Assembly (NCBI GenBank): GCA_964544885.1
Contig: CAZJDX010000012.1
Coordinates: 1-64,000, forward strand
Length of the DNA: 64,000 nucleotides
Direction: 5' to 3'
Source: QQVM01 sp964544885
Lineage (GTDB): Bacteria; Bacteroidota; Bacteroidia; AKYH767-A; 2013-40CM-41-45
Part shown: positions 1-8,772 of the stretch, piece after piece
How positions within the stretch are numbered: position 1 is the first letter of the stretch
How the letters are laid out: each line of letters opens with the position of its first letter
Translations under genes and position numbers: made by a program
The notes under the pieces: model-generated
What the model saw: only the letters and a program-made list of their open reading frames with translations
What the model was told of the DNA's origin: nothing
The model's database searches: none

Positions 1-674
1 ATCAGCTGCATGAAGTTATTCGACTCTCCGGAATGAATCTGATCATTGATGATTCTGATCATCCGCTTATTATAAAGGTCGCTTCCATTCAGAGCGCAAG
101 AATGCAGGTTTATTTTATTGACAACGAAGAATATTTTCAGCGCAAGAACACCTTCCGTGACGCCAAGAAAAAATTCCATAAGGATAATGAAGACCGAATG
201 GTTTTCTTCTGCAGAGGTGTGCTTGAAACGGTAAAAAAACTCGGCTGGGCTCCGGATGTGATTCACTGTCATGGCTGGATGACCTCACTGGTCCCTTTCT
301 TTGTGAAGACCGGTTACAAAGATGATCCCATGTTCAGAAATTCCAAGATCGTTTACTCTTCTTACTACCAGGACCTGGATGAGACTTTCAGTCCCAACCT
401 GACTAAAAAGCTGAAGATGGACGGAGTGAGTGCCGATGATATGAAAATATTCAAAGACCCTTCCATGGCAAATGTTCAACTCGCTGCCATGAAATTAAGT
501 GATGGTGTCATAAAAGGTTGTGACGGCAAACACAGCGGACTCGACAGTTATCTCAAGAAGGCCAACAAGCCTGTACTTCATTTCCAGCCTTTTGACGAAG
601 ATGGAAACTTTGTAAGCGCCTGCTCGGATTTTTACGATGAACTGCTGGAACAGGAGCCAGTCATGGCAGATTAA
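1..674 (+). CDS. Glycogen/starch synthase, short Bacteroidota type (5' end outside window)
   Basis: The reading frame is open from base 3 with no stop, so the first tens of residues lie before the window; the internal ATG at 33 is not the true start. The visible part reads as the GT5 (starch synthase N-terminal) Rossmann domain, with the hallmark PDVIHCHGWMTSLVP near residue 75 counted from the ATG at 33. The protein stops at about 220 visible residues with no GT1 acceptor/donor half, unlike the roughly 480-residue GlgA of proteobacteria. This short form is usual in Bacteroidota, and its exact reaction is less certain than for full GlgA. It is followed by DUF4270 and glmS on the same strand, an order I recall as common in this phylum. 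The expected role is ADP- or UDP-glucose-dependent glucan chain extension in the cytoplasm. Confidence 0.8.
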   Translation, partial: QLHEVIRLSGMNLIIDDSDHPLIIKVASIQSARMQVYFIDNEEYFQRKNTFRDAKKKFHKDNEDRMVFFCRGVLETVKKLGWAPDVIHCHGWMTSLVPFFVKTGYKDDPMFRNSKIVYSSYYQDLDETFSPNLTKKLKMDGVSADDMKIFKDPSMANVQLAAMKLSDGVIKGCDGKHSGLDSYLKKANKPVLHFQPFDEDGNFVSACSDFYDELLEQEPVMAD

Positions 675-707
675 GGATCCCCGTACAGGGAAATTAGCAG
701 AGCACCG

Positions 708-2051
708 TTGACACAGAATTTTATCAGCACAGCATTTATTTTATTCAAGAATATTTCCTCCGCCTTTTTCCGGAGGAAATATTTTTTTCTGTCTTTTTCC
801 ATATTCACCCTCCTCATTCAGGGATGTAAGGAACCTGATGCGGTTGGACTGGACGTATTGCCGGACTCCGACCGTCTTGATATGGTATTTACCGATACCA
901 TCACACTGCAAACCAAAACAGTGAGAGAAGATTCCCTGCGAACCGATGAACTCACGCTCCAATTACTGGGCAGCATTTCCGATCCGGTCTTCGGTCAGCA
1001 CGAAGCAGCGATCTTTTCACAGGTTGTCCTGGAGGGCATTCCATCTTTCAGCGGTGCCGCTCAGGCGGATTCCCTGGTACTTTCCATTCTTTACAGCGGA
1101 TACTATGGTGACACCAATTATTCCCAGACCCTGCAAGTGTACCGGCTCACCGAAGATCTTTTTACGGACAGTGCCTACTACAGCACCGATGCTTTTTCCT
1201 TTGACCCATCTCCGATAGCCACGCATATCCATACCCCCAGGCCCAACACTCCGGTTGTGGTAGGGACAGATACCGTCAGTGCCAGAATGAGGATCCGTCT
1301 GAATCAGACACTGGCCGACAGCATTTTGGCCCTTGAAGGTCAGCAGGCCATTACTTCGAATTCTAATTGGGTGGATTATTTCAAAGGGATACATCTGGTA
1401 ACGAATCCTGTTGCTGCAGGCACAGCAGGGAATCTCAGTTACCTCAATTTCACGGGCTCCAAGATGATCCTGTATTACAGGGATACAAGCGGCACGGCCA
1501 AGACCTACTCCTTTTCCCTGGCCGCGGCAAGATCCACAAGATTCAGCCATGATTACACGGGCAGCCCTGTAGCGTTGCAACTCTCCGATTCAAGCGCCCT
1601 CGATTCCCTCTGTTATGTACAGGCTTTATCGGGAGTAAAGAGTAAGGTTAGCCTTCCTTTTTTGAAACATTTAACGGATTCAGGTAGTATTATAATTAAT
1701 AAAGCCGAGTTGGAGATAAGCGTTCAGGCAAATGGAACGGAAACTTACGCTCCGCCGTCACAGTTGCTCCTGCTGGCTATCAACGAAAAAGGAGAACCAT
1801 ACTTTCCCGACGATTACTTCGAACAGATCTCGGGATATTACGGCGGAGGCTATGATTCAGAAACTAAAAGGTACAAATTCAATATCGCGAGACAATTACA
1901 AAAATACCTGGATGGAAGAGCCGGTAATTATGGCTTTTATATCGTACCTTCAGGTTCGTCAATACAGGGAAACCGCGCCGTACTGGGAAGTCCGCTGAAT
2001 GCAAGCTATCCTATGAAACTAAAGCTTTACTACACAAAAATACCAAGATAA
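708..2051 (+). CDS. DUF4270 family lipoprotein
   Basis: A 447-residue exported protein. A hydrophobic segment ends in the lipobox LIQGC at about residue 40, followed directly by KEPDAVGLDVLPDSD, which is the typical N-terminus of DUF4270. The following region (DTITLQTKTVREDS, then LLGSISDPVFGQHEA) also fits that family. No enzymatic motif is visible and the function of DUF4270 is unknown; an outer-membrane or periplasmic structural role is only a guess. The frame begins with TTG at 708, which puts an unusually long, Phe-rich and basic stretch before the lipobox, so the true start may lie further in. It sits 33 bp after the glycogen synthase stop and 6 bp before glmS, which suggests one operon. 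Confidence 0.75.
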   Translation: MTQNFISTAFILFKNISSAFFRRKYFFLSFSIFTLLIQGCKEPDAVGLDVLPDSDRLDMVFTDTITLQTKTVREDSLRTDELTLQLLGSISDPVFGQHEAAIFSQVVLEGIPSFSGAAQADSLVLSILYSGYYGDTNYSQTLQVYRLTEDLFTDSAYYSTDAFSFDPSPIATHIHTPRPNTPVVVGTDTVSARMRIRLNQTLADSILALEGQQAITSNSNWVDYFKGIHLVTNPVAAGTAGNLSYLNFTGSKMILYYRDTSGTAKTYSFSLAAARSTRFSHDYTGSPVALQLSDSSALDSLCYVQALSGVKSKVSLPFLKHLTDSGSIIINKAELEISVQANGTETYAPPSQLLLLAINEKGEPYFPDDYFEQISGYYGGGYDSETKRYKFNIARQLQKYLDGRAGNYGFYIVPSGSSIQGNRAVLGSPLNASYPMKLKLYYTKIPR

Positions 2052-2057
2052 AATACC

Positions 2058-3899
2058 ATGTGCGGAATTGTAGCTTATATCGGACCGAAGGAAGTATATC
2101 CCATACTGATCAAAGGATTGCAAAGACTGGAATACAGAGGTTATGACAGTGCGGGAATCGCCATACTCAATGGCGAGCTGAAGGTGTTCAAGAAGGCCGG
2201 GAAAGTCAGCGATCTCCACGATTTCGCAAAAGGAAAGGATACTGCCGGACATCTGGGTATGGGTCATACACGCTGGGCCACGCATGGGGAACCCAACGAC
2301 CGTAATGCTCATCCTCACTACTCACAGAAAGGCAATTTCGCGATCATCCATAATGGTATCATCGAAAACTATGGCTCCATCAAAGCAGAACTGATTAAAA
2401 GAGGCCATACATTCAACAGCGATACGGATACTGAAGTACTGGTCCACCTTATCGAAGACATCTACCTCAACGGACAGGTATCTCTTGATGAAGCGGTACG
2501 TCTTGCACTTGGTGAAGTGATCGGCGCATACGCAATTGTCATACTCGCGAACGATCATCCGAACGAACTTATTTGTGCGAGAAAAGGAAGTCCTATCGTT
2601 CTTGGTGTCGGAAAGGAGAAAGGCGAATTCTTTGTTGCCTCTGATGCGACCCCTATCATCGAATACACCAATAACGTCATTTACCTTAATGATGGTGAAG
2701 TTGCCTATATAAACGACGGTCAACTGACCGTGAAGACTATTGAGAACCAGGTAAAAACACCATACATCCATGAGCTTGAAATGAAACTTGAGCAATTGGA
2801 AAAAGGTGGTTATGATCATTTCATGCTGAAGGAGATCTATGAACAACCCCGTTCCATCTGGGACAGTATGCGGGGAAGGATAGATGCCAAAAAAGGATTT
2901 TTACGTCTGGGTGGTGTAGCCGAGTACGAGAACAAATTTGTGAATGCCAAAAGAATCCTGATCATCGGCTGCGGTACTTCATGGCATGCCGGCCTTGTCG
3001 CGGAATATTTATTTGAAGAACTGGCCAGAATTCCTGTAGAGGTTGAATACGCTTCTGAATTCCGATACCGTAATCCCGTCATCTATGAGGATGATATCGT
3101 GATCCCTATTTCCCAATCGGGAGAAACGGCCGATACGCTGGCTGCGATAGAACTGGCCAAGTCAAAAGGGGCAACTATTTTCGGTGTATGTAATGTGGTG
3201 GGATCATCCATTCCCCGGGCCACCCATGCCGGAGCCTATACTCATGCGGGTCCGGAAATCGGTGTAGCCTCTACCAAAGCCTTCACCGCACAGGTAACAG
3301 TACTCACCTTGATCGCGATCCAGATCGCGAGACAGCGGGGAACAATAACCGATTCGCGCTATCATCAGTTACTGAACGAACTGGAAGCTATTCCGCAGAA
3401 AGTGGAAAAGGTGCTTCAATTGAATGATGAGATTATTGAAATAGCAGGACGATTCAAGGACGCGAAAAATTTTCTTTACCTCGGAAGAGGCTACGGATTC
3501 CCTGTCGCTCTTGAAGGTGCACTTAAGCTTAAGGAAATTTCCTACATACACGCCGAAGGCTATCCGGCCGCTGAAATGAAACATGGTCCCATCGCCCTGA
3601 TCGATGAAGCCATGCCGGTGGTGGTGATCGCCAACAAGAACGAGACCTATGAAAAAGTTGTGAGCAATATTCAGGAAGTAAAAGCCAGAAAAGGAAATAT
3701 CATCGCCATTGTTACGGAAGGTGATACGATGGTGCGTGACCTTGCAGACTATGTTATAGAAGTTCCCGAATGTGATGATGTGCTTATGCCGCTCATCGCA
3801 GTGGTTCCCCTTCAGCTTCTTTCATACCACATCGCTGTGATGCGTGGTTGTAATGTAGATCAGCCAAGAAATCTTGCCAAATCAGTGACAGTAGAATAA
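2058..3899 (+). CDS. glmS: Glutamine--fructose-6-phosphate aminotransferase (isomerizing)
   Basis: 613 residues, the normal length for GlmS. It makes glucosamine-6-phosphate from fructose-6-phosphate and glutamine, the first step toward UDP-GlcNAc for peptidoglycan and LPS. The N-terminal Ntn glutaminase starts MCGIVAYIG with the nucleophile Cys2, followed by RLEYRGYDSAGIA, GHTRWATHG and HNGIIENY. Two SIS sugar-isomerase domains follow, with GCGTSWHAG and SQSGETADT in the first and LGRGYGFPVALEGALKLKE in the second. The C-terminus DQPRNLAKSVTVE is the canonical end that closes the active site. The start codon is 6 bp after the DUF4270 stop, so cotranscription is likely. No glmS ribozyme-like leader is present. 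Confidence 0.97.
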   Translation: MCGIVAYIGPKEVYPILIKGLQRLEYRGYDSAGIAILNGELKVFKKAGKVSDLHDFAKGKDTAGHLGMGHTRWATHGEPNDRNAHPHYSQKGNFAIIHNGIIENYGSIKAELIKRGHTFNSDTDTEVLVHLIEDIYLNGQVSLDEAVRLALGEVIGAYAIVILANDHPNELICARKGSPIVLGVGKEKGEFFVASDATPIIEYTNNVIYLNDGEVAYINDGQLTVKTIENQVKTPYIHELEMKLEQLEKGGYDHFMLKEIYEQPRSIWDSMRGRIDAKKGFLRLGGVAEYENKFVNAKRILIIGCGTSWHAGLVAEYLFEELARIPVEVEYASEFRYRNPVIYEDDIVIPISQSGETADTLAAIELAKSKGATIFGVCNVVGSSIPRATHAGAYTHAGPEIGVASTKAFTAQVTVLTLIAIQIARQRGTITDSRYHQLLNELEAIPQKVEKVLQLNDEIIEIAGRFKDAKNFLYLGRGYGFPVALEGALKLKEISYIHAEGYPAAEMKHGPIALIDEAMPVVVIANKNETYEKVVSNIQEVKARKGNIIAIVTEGDTMVRDLADYVIEVPECDDVLMPLIAVVPLQLLSYHIAVMRGCNVDQPRNLAKSVTVE

Positions 3900-4060
3900 T
3901 ATACACATCTGTTTCTTCAGGATTTTTAAAGACTGTTTTTAAAACTTCATTTCAGGTTCCGGTTTTAGTTTGTGGAAATTTTCATGAAGCGATCAGATTT
4001 TGATCTCAGCATTTTTTCTATTTTTATACGGTAAACCCAATCAAAATTCACTCTGATTCT

Positions 4061-4867
4061 ATGAAAAACATTCTCATCCTGCTTTCATCTTTATTTATCA
4101 CTGTTGGTCTTTCCGCTTTGAATCCCTCACGTGAGTATGCTGTCAGGCCGGATAAATATGGAATGGCCTACAAAGAAGAAAAGATCGGTCTGAAAGACGG
4201 CGCCATGCTGAACGCCTGGTTTTTTGAGACTGCGAAGAAAACTACCAACTGGATGGTGATCAGCGGAAGTGGTGATGGAAATATGGCAGACAATATTGAG
4301 ATCTGCAGTCAGTTTTTATCAGCCGGCTGGAATGTTTGTATGTACGATTATCGCGGCTATGGAGAAAGCAGCGCTTTTGAAATAGACCCTGACACCTATA
4401 TCTATCCGCAGTTTATCGAAGACCTCAATGGAATTCTGGATTATCTGCGTAAATCAAGAGCGGTCACAAAGTTTGACCTGTACGGACAAAATATCGGAGG
4501 CGGTTTATCCCTTGGAGTAGGCTCCAACAGACCCGAGACAAGAAAGATTATTGCTGACGGACCCTGGATCGGACTGGAGACGATGAAGAAAAAAATCAAG
4601 GAGATTAAAGGTAAGGATGTGATTATTCCTTTTGGTTTTGACAAGAACAAAGAACCACTGTACGGATGCGATCGCGCCCGTCCGAACATCAAAGGTGTAC
4701 TGGTGATCATTTCTCCAAAAGATGAAATGCTTACCCCCGCAGACATGAAGCCACTCCGCTGCACCACACAAACCTATGTGGTTACCGAAAGTCCGTCGAA
4801 TTCTGAAAATTTCAACACGGACAAGAACGCGTACTTCGATAAGATCAATAAGTTTTTGAACCAGTGA
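4061..4867 (+). CDS. Secreted alpha/beta-hydrolase-fold protein lacking catalytic Ser and His
   Basis: 268 residues with a signal peptide (MKNILILLSSLFITVGLSA). The fold is recognisable from WMVISGSGDGN (oxyanion strand), NVCMYDYRGYGES (as in ABHD-type hydrolases) and the nucleophile-elbow position. At that elbow the sequence reads YGQNIGGGLS, so Asn stands where GxSxG serine is expected; the codon is aat at about 4489. The acid residue may survive in IISPKDEMLTP, but the C-terminal segment (VVTESPSNSENFN) has no His at the usual place. It is therefore probably a non-catalytic binding or scaffold protein. It has its own unit: 161 bp after glmS and convergent with the downstream genes. A short inverted repeat (CAGTGAT/ATCACTG, 4862-4894) overlaps and follows the stop and could help termination. 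Confidence 0.7.
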   Translation: MKNILILLSSLFITVGLSALNPSREYAVRPDKYGMAYKEEKIGLKDGAMLNAWFFETAKKTTNWMVISGSGDGNMADNIEICSQFLSAGWNVCMYDYRGYGESSAFEIDPDTYIYPQFIEDLNGILDYLRKSRAVTKFDLYGQNIGGGLSLGVGSNRPETRKIIADGPWIGLETMKKKIKEIKGKDVIIPFGFDKNKEPLYGCDRARPNIKGVLVIISPKDEMLTPADMKPLRCTTQTYVVTESPSNSENFNTDKNAYFDKINKFLNQ

Positions 4868-5071
4868 TTAAACCGGTGATTTTTTTTATCACTGAAACAC
4901 AATCATGTCCAGTCTACTTTATTCCATGCCGGATGAATATCCCGTTAACATGAATTCCTGAAAATTTTACCGGTGCCTGGTTGGTTTGCCACTGCAAGTG
5001 TTCCAGGCATTTGCAAAGGACGCCATGAAATGATCTTTGGTTTGTAATAAAAAGGGAAACAATTCAAGGAA

Positions 5072-5350
5072 TTAAAACAACTCCTCTTCATTCACCGCTT
5101 CCACTGACTTTATTTCCGGTACCATCCGGAGTATGGTCTGCTCAATGCCTGCTTTCAAGGTCATGGCGCTCATGCTGCAGGAACTGCAGGCACCTAAAAA
5201 CTTCAACCGCACCACCATCTCATCCGTAATCTCAATCAAAGAAACATCGCCGCTGTCGGCTTCAAGGTAAGGTCTAAGCTGATTCAGCGCGTTCTCGACT
5301 CTTTCTTTGATTGTCATCGTTTCTGTCATAGGTGTTCTGAAGAAATTCAT
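5072..5350 (-). CDS. NifU C-terminal-type Fe-S scaffold protein
   Basis: A stand-alone NifU C-terminal (Nfu) domain of about 92 residues. It contains the cluster-binding CSSC in LKFLGACSSCSMSAMTLK, preceded by RPYLEADSGDVSLIEI, the normal start of this domain. It assembles or carries [4Fe-4S] clusters for apo-proteins in the cytoplasm. The chosen ATG at 5350 lies 1 bp after the mrp stop codon (the sequence reads TGACATG), giving near-coupled translation; an ATG at 5371 inside mrp and ones at 5329 and 5317 are also possible. Pairing with mrp in one transcription unit supports a joint role in Fe-S biogenesis, with complex I (31.5-39.8 kb) and MqnC as likely clients in the same genome. Confidence 0.85.
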   Translation of the reverse strand: MNFFRTPMTETMTIKERVENALNQLRPYLEADSGDVSLIEITDEMVVRLKFLGACSSCSMSAMTLKAGIEQTILRMVPEIKSVEAVNEEELF

Positions 5351-5351
5351 G

Positions 5352-6458
5352 TCACCAGGCGCTTGTGGCACTTTCCTGTTTTGCCGTGCTTGCTTCCGCG
5401 TTCTTGATGGCGATTTGACGGATCATCGCATCAGCCACCTGACCAAAGGCTTCGGAAACCGGAGAGTTCTTATCCAAGGTGACAGGTATACCGCTGTCTC
5501 CACCTTCCCTGATGCTTTGCACAAGCGGAATTTCTCCGAGGAAGGGAACCTTGAGCGATTCAGACAAGGCTTTGCATCCGCCCTTGCCAAAAATATAATA
5601 TTTATTTTCCGGTAATTCGGCCGGCGTGAAATAGGACATATTTTCTATCAGTCCGATTACCGGTACATTGATCGACTCCAGTTGGAACATATTGATCCCC
5701 TTTTTCGCATCCGCAAGCGCGACATGTTGTGGTGTACTCACAATGACTGCGCCGCTAACCGGAACGGAAGAAACAAGTGTAAGATGTATGTCGCCGGTTC
5801 CCGGTGGCAGATCTATTAACATATAATCCAGTTCACCCCATTCGGCATCACTGAACAATTGCTGCAAAGCTTTCGAAGCCATTGGCCCGCGCCAGGGTAT
5901 GGCCCTGTCGGGATCTACCAACATACCAATTGACAACACCTTGACTCCATATCTTTCAACAGGCAGCATATAGGTTTTTCCATCCTTCTCATTGACGTAT
6001 AATCTTTCACCCTCCACTCCGAACATGATATGCTGTGAAGGCCCGTAAATATCCGCGTCAATAAGTCCGACCTTTGCGCCACGCTCGGCAAGAGAAACGG
6101 CAAGATTGGCTGCAACTGTTGACTTGCCAACGCCTCCTTTACCGCTGGCAATCGCAATGATGTTTTTTACGTCACTTAGCAATGGGACATTTTTTGACCT
6201 TCCGCTGCTGGTTCGCGCAGTCATATTCACCACCACATTCGCCTTTTCATTAACAAAATGTATGATCGCGTTCTCACAGGCAGACTGTATCATGGCCTTC
6301 ATCGGACAGGCAGGGGTGGTTAGTACGACTGTAAATGAGACATTCAGTCCGTCCACCTCTACATTTTCAATCATATTCAGCGTGACCAGGTCTTTCTTCA
6401 GATCCGGTTCCATCACATTCCGCAAGGCATCTACAACCTGTTCTCTCGTGATATTCAT
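5352..6458 (-). CDS. mrp: Mrp/ApbC family Fe-S carrier P-loop ATPase
   Basis: 368 residues. Residues 1-90 form a MIP18/DUF59 domain (VVLTTPACPMKAMIQ). A ParA/MinD-like ATPase follows, with the deviant Walker A motif SGKGGVGKSTVAANLA, then DADIYGPSQH and the Walker B-like LIDLPPGTGDIHLTL. It binds and hands over Fe-S clusters in an ATP-dependent way. The CxxC that in E. coli Mrp follows IENMS is absent: the sequence reads IENMSYFTPAELPENKYYIFG. That is the usual Bacteroidota form, so cluster binding may use other residues or a partner. It lies directly upstream of the NifU-type gene with stop and start almost touching. A candidate -7 box (TACCTTTG on the minus strand) lies 18 bp upstream. Confidence 0.93.
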   Translation of the reverse strand: MNITREQVVDALRNVMEPDLKKDLVTLNMIENVEVDGLNVSFTVVLTTPACPMKAMIQSACENAIIHFVNEKANVVVNMTARTSSGRSKNVPLLSDVKNIIAIASGKGGVGKSTVAANLAVSLAERGAKVGLIDADIYGPSQHIMFGVEGERLYVNEKDGKTYMLPVERYGVKVLSIGMLVDPDRAIPWRGPMASKALQQLFSDAEWGELDYMLIDLPPGTGDIHLTLVSSVPVSGAVIVSTPQHVALADAKKGINMFQLESINVPVIGLIENMSYFTPAELPENKYYIFGKGGCKALSESLKVPFLGEIPLVQSIREGGDSGIPVTLDKNSPVSEAFGQVADAMIRQIAIKNAEASTAKQESATSAW

Positions 6459-6475
6459 ACTTGTAATTTAATTTG

Positions 6476-6483
6476 CAAAGGTA
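6476..6483 (-). promoter_or_regulatory. Candidate -7 box of the mrp-nifU unit
   Basis: On the minus strand this reads TACCTTTG, matching the Bacteroidota -7 consensus TAnnTTTG, 18 bp upstream of the mrp ATG. I see no TTTG at the standard 19-21 bp distance, so the call rests on the -7 match alone. Confidence 0.35.
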
Positions 6484-6559
6484 AGGAAAATGAACCTTAT
6501 ACCTGGATCAAAATGAGCCAGAAGGCCGGCAGGAGTCAGAACTGTCCTTAAGGGAACCA

Positions 6560-6916
6560 TTAATTCAGCTCGAGATATTGCGCAGGATCCCAGAAATGTT
6601 TTTTAAATTCCTGAACCTGGTCGTTTTTTACCCGGATTCCCTCTTTCTCCAGGAGCTCCTGCATGCCTGATGGGGTTCCAAAATGATGTTTGCCGGTCAG
6701 CAAGCCATTCCGGTTGACAACACGATGAGCGGGGACTTTCGGTTTCACGGCATGTGCTCCATTCATAGCCCATCCAACCATTCTGGCAGACCTGGCAGTA
6801 CCCAGGTATTTTGCAATGGCGCCGTATGAAGTGACTCTTCCTTTAGGAATGAGCCTGACAACGGCATAAACCTGTTCAAAGAAGGAATCAAGTTTGTCAG
6901 TGTCATTCTTTCTCAT
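6560..6916 (-). CDS. Alkyltransferase-like (ATL) protein, MGMT fold without acceptor Cys
   Basis: 118 residues, a single MGMT DNA-binding domain. The helix-turn-helix region PKGRVTSYGAIAKYLGTAR and the Arg-finger/Asn-hinge region SARMVGWAMN are present. The active-site PCHR motif reads VPAHRVVNRNG, with Ala in place of the alkyl-accepting Cys, so it cannot repair by itself. Known ATL proteins bind O6-alkylguanine, flip it out and hand the lesion to nucleotide excision repair. A true Ogt with PCHRV is encoded at 11450-11962, so the genome carries both types. It lies 15 bp downstream of trmB on the same strand, which suggests a two-gene transcript. Confidence 0.88.
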   Translation of the reverse strand: MRKNDTDKLDSFFEQVYAVVRLIPKGRVTSYGAIAKYLGTARSARMVGWAMNGAHAVKPKVPAHRVVNRNGLLTGKHHFGTPSGMQELLEKEGIRVKNDQVQEFKKHFWDPAQYLELN

Positions 6917-6931
6917 TAACTGAATCTCCTT

Positions 6932-7597
6932 TTATATCTTGTATTTAAGGTAACAAATCTTCAAGCCTTCCTTAAGCCATATTTTTTCATAGGTTGTTTT
7001 AATCGAGAGAACCTCATTCTGTAATGCGGATGAATAAAGATCATCGGTCTGATCAAGGATCTTAAGCTTATTCGCAATGATCACTTCAAGAGTATAGTCA
7101 TACAAGGCACGACTGTCGGTTTTGAGATGTATAACACCGCCGGGCTTCATAAACTTCCTGTAAAGATCAAGAAATCTGTCGGAGCTCAGTCTTTTTTGCA
7201 CCCTGCTCTGTTGCAGTTGCGGGTCCGGAAAGGTGATCCAAATCTCATCCACTTCTTCAGGACCAAAAAAATTCGTGATATTCAGAATCTGAATCCGTAG
7301 AAATGCTGCGTTCTTCAGCTTTTCTTCCTGCACTGTCTTTGCTCCCCTCCATAATCGCGCCCCCTTCCAGTCGATTCCAATAAAGTTCTTTTCCGGAAAC
7401 AACTTGCAGAGATTTATGGTGTACTCACCACGACCGCAGGCAAGTTCAAGGATCAGCGGGGCATCTCTCTTGAAAAAAGAACGGTTCCAGGCACCTTTAT
7501 AGGGATGGTCGGACAAGGGATAGATTCCTCTTTCCTGTTGGATGAGATGAGAAAAGGTCGCATTCTCGGCGAATCTTTTCAATTTCGTTTTAGCCAT
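6932..7597 (-). CDS. trmB: tRNA (guanine-N7-)-methyltransferase
   Basis: 221 residues, the usual TrmB length. It makes m7G46 in the tRNA variable loop using S-adenosylmethionine. The SAM-binding motif I is LELACGRGEYTINL, followed by NFIGIDWKGARLWRGAK and the TrmB-specific EIWITFPDPQLQQSR, where PDP is the family hallmark. HLKTDSRALYDY is the conserved C-terminal motif. Most Bacteroidota TrmB proteins begin MAKTKLKRF or similar, matching this start. It is divergent from the glycosyltransferase at 7717 with about 120 bp between them that must hold both promoters, and the ATL gene follows it. Confidence 0.95.
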   Translation of the reverse strand: MAKTKLKRFAENATFSHLIQQERGIYPLSDHPYKGAWNRSFFKRDAPLILELACGRGEYTINLCKLFPEKNFIGIDWKGARLWRGAKTVQEEKLKNAAFLRIQILNITNFFGPEEVDEIWITFPDPQLQQSRVQKRLSSDRFLDLYRKFMKPGGVIHLKTDSRALYDYTLEVIIANKLKILDQTDDLYSSALQNEVLSIKTTYEKIWLKEGLKICYLKYKI

Positions 7598-7716
7598 ACA
7601 TTCAAATGCAAAATTAAAAGAAATCAGCCCTTACACTATCCCCTTACCCGGGAATCTTTAGCCATACGAGAACGTCAAAAATGTAACTTCACAGCCACAT
7701 GGAAAGACCGGAAAGC

Positions 7717-8772
7717 ATGAAGCGTAAACGTATCCTCATTGCTCCACTCGACTGGGGGCTCGGTCATGCAACGAGGTGCGTACCGCTCATCCGGAAATAC
7801 ATGAACGAAGGGTATGAGGTCATACTTTGCGGCAGCGGACGCAGTGGAAATTTTTTACAGTCCGAATTTCCTTCGCTTGAGTTTGTCTCTGCCCCCTCCT
7901 ATCCGGTTTCCTATTCGGCTTTTATGCCTCAATGGCTCGCCATTTTATTACAGGGTCCGGCATTTCTCTTCCAGGTTTACAGGGAACACCGGTGGTTAAA
8001 GAAATTCATCCTTGAAAGAAGGCCCGACATGATACTATCCGACAACCGCTACGGTATGTATTCTTCAGAAGTGAGATCTGTTTTGATCTGTCATCAGCTG
8101 ATGATTAAAACACCCTTTGGGATTGGAGAAGAAATCTTGCACAAACTGATCACCCGTTGTGTAATTCGGTTTGATGAATGCCTGGTTCCGGATGCAGAGG
8201 GAGAAAACAATTTATCGGGTGAGCTCAGTCATAAGTATCCGTTACCGCCAGGAGCCAGGTTTATTGGCTGGCTTTCCCGCTTCAGCCCGGCTGGTACCGG
8301 CGATAAAGAACAGGTAAAAACTTGGGATATCTGCATCTTGCTCAGTGGACCCGAACCGCAGCGGACACAATTGGAAAATAAATTTCTACATCTTGAAAAT
8401 ACACTGGACTATAAGATCATTCTCGTTCAGGGAAAACCGGGAGAGACCTTTCATGAAGTCAGGCGGAACGGAATCCATGTATATAATCACCTTGGAGATG
8501 AAGAAATGCGGCGTGCCTTACTTGGCTCTTCGCTGGTGATTTGCAGATCTGGTTATTCTAGCCTGATGGATCTGAAAGTATTGGACAGAAAAGCATTGTT
8601 GATACCGACACCCGGACAGACGGAACAGGAGTATCTTGCGCGGTATTTGAGCCGGAAAGGAATTTTCGGCATGATGAAACAGGATCATGCCCTGAAAGAT
8701 TACAGGGAATTAATGGAATTGGGACTTCGCTTAAAGAGGCAAGCTGATGAACAGGCACTCAGCGTGTATTGA
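7717..8772 (+). CDS. MurG-like glycosyltransferase
   Basis: About 351 residues. It starts MKRKRILIAPLDWGLGHATR, whose GLGHATR nucleotide-sugar glycosyltransferase loop is characteristic of GT28/GT-B enzymes related to MurG. The second half has the donor-binding segment with DICILLSGPEPQR, and the C-terminal ICRSGYSSLMDLKVLDRKAL plus PTPGQTEQEYLARYL, equivalent to the donor-site motif of MurG. There are no transmembrane segments. The acceptor is not predictable; a cell-surface glycolipid or polysaccharide is likely. I chose the ATG at 7717 because relatives begin immediately before the KILxAPLDWGLGH strand; an ATG at 7699 is also in frame. The 3' end overlaps the convergent lipoprotein gene by 14 bp. 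Confidence 0.8.
   Translation: MKRKRILIAPLDWGLGHATRCVPLIRKYMNEGYEVILCGSGRSGNFLQSEFPSLEFVSAPSYPVSYSAFMPQWLAILLQGPAFLFQVYREHRWLKKFILERRPDMILSDNRYGMYSSEVRSVLICHQLMIKTPFGIGEEILHKLITRCVIRFDECLVPDAEGENNLSGELSHKYPLPPGARFIGWLSRFSPAGTGDKEQVKTWDICILLSGPEPQRTQLENKFLHLENTLDYKIILVQGKPGETFHEVRRNGIHVYNHLGDEEMRRALLGSSLVICRSGYSSLMDLKVLDRKALLIPTPGQTEQEYLARYLSRKGIFGMMKQDHALKDYRELMELGLRLKRQADEQALSVY

Noticed and set aside
1017..1580. 187-codon frame antisense to the DUF4270 gene
   Set aside because: Shadow frame with unnatural Gly/Cys-rich composition.
4862..4894. Terminator after the pseudo-hydrolase
   Set aside because: The 7-bp stem encloses a 19-nt loop and the T run is inside the loop, so it is not a standard terminator.
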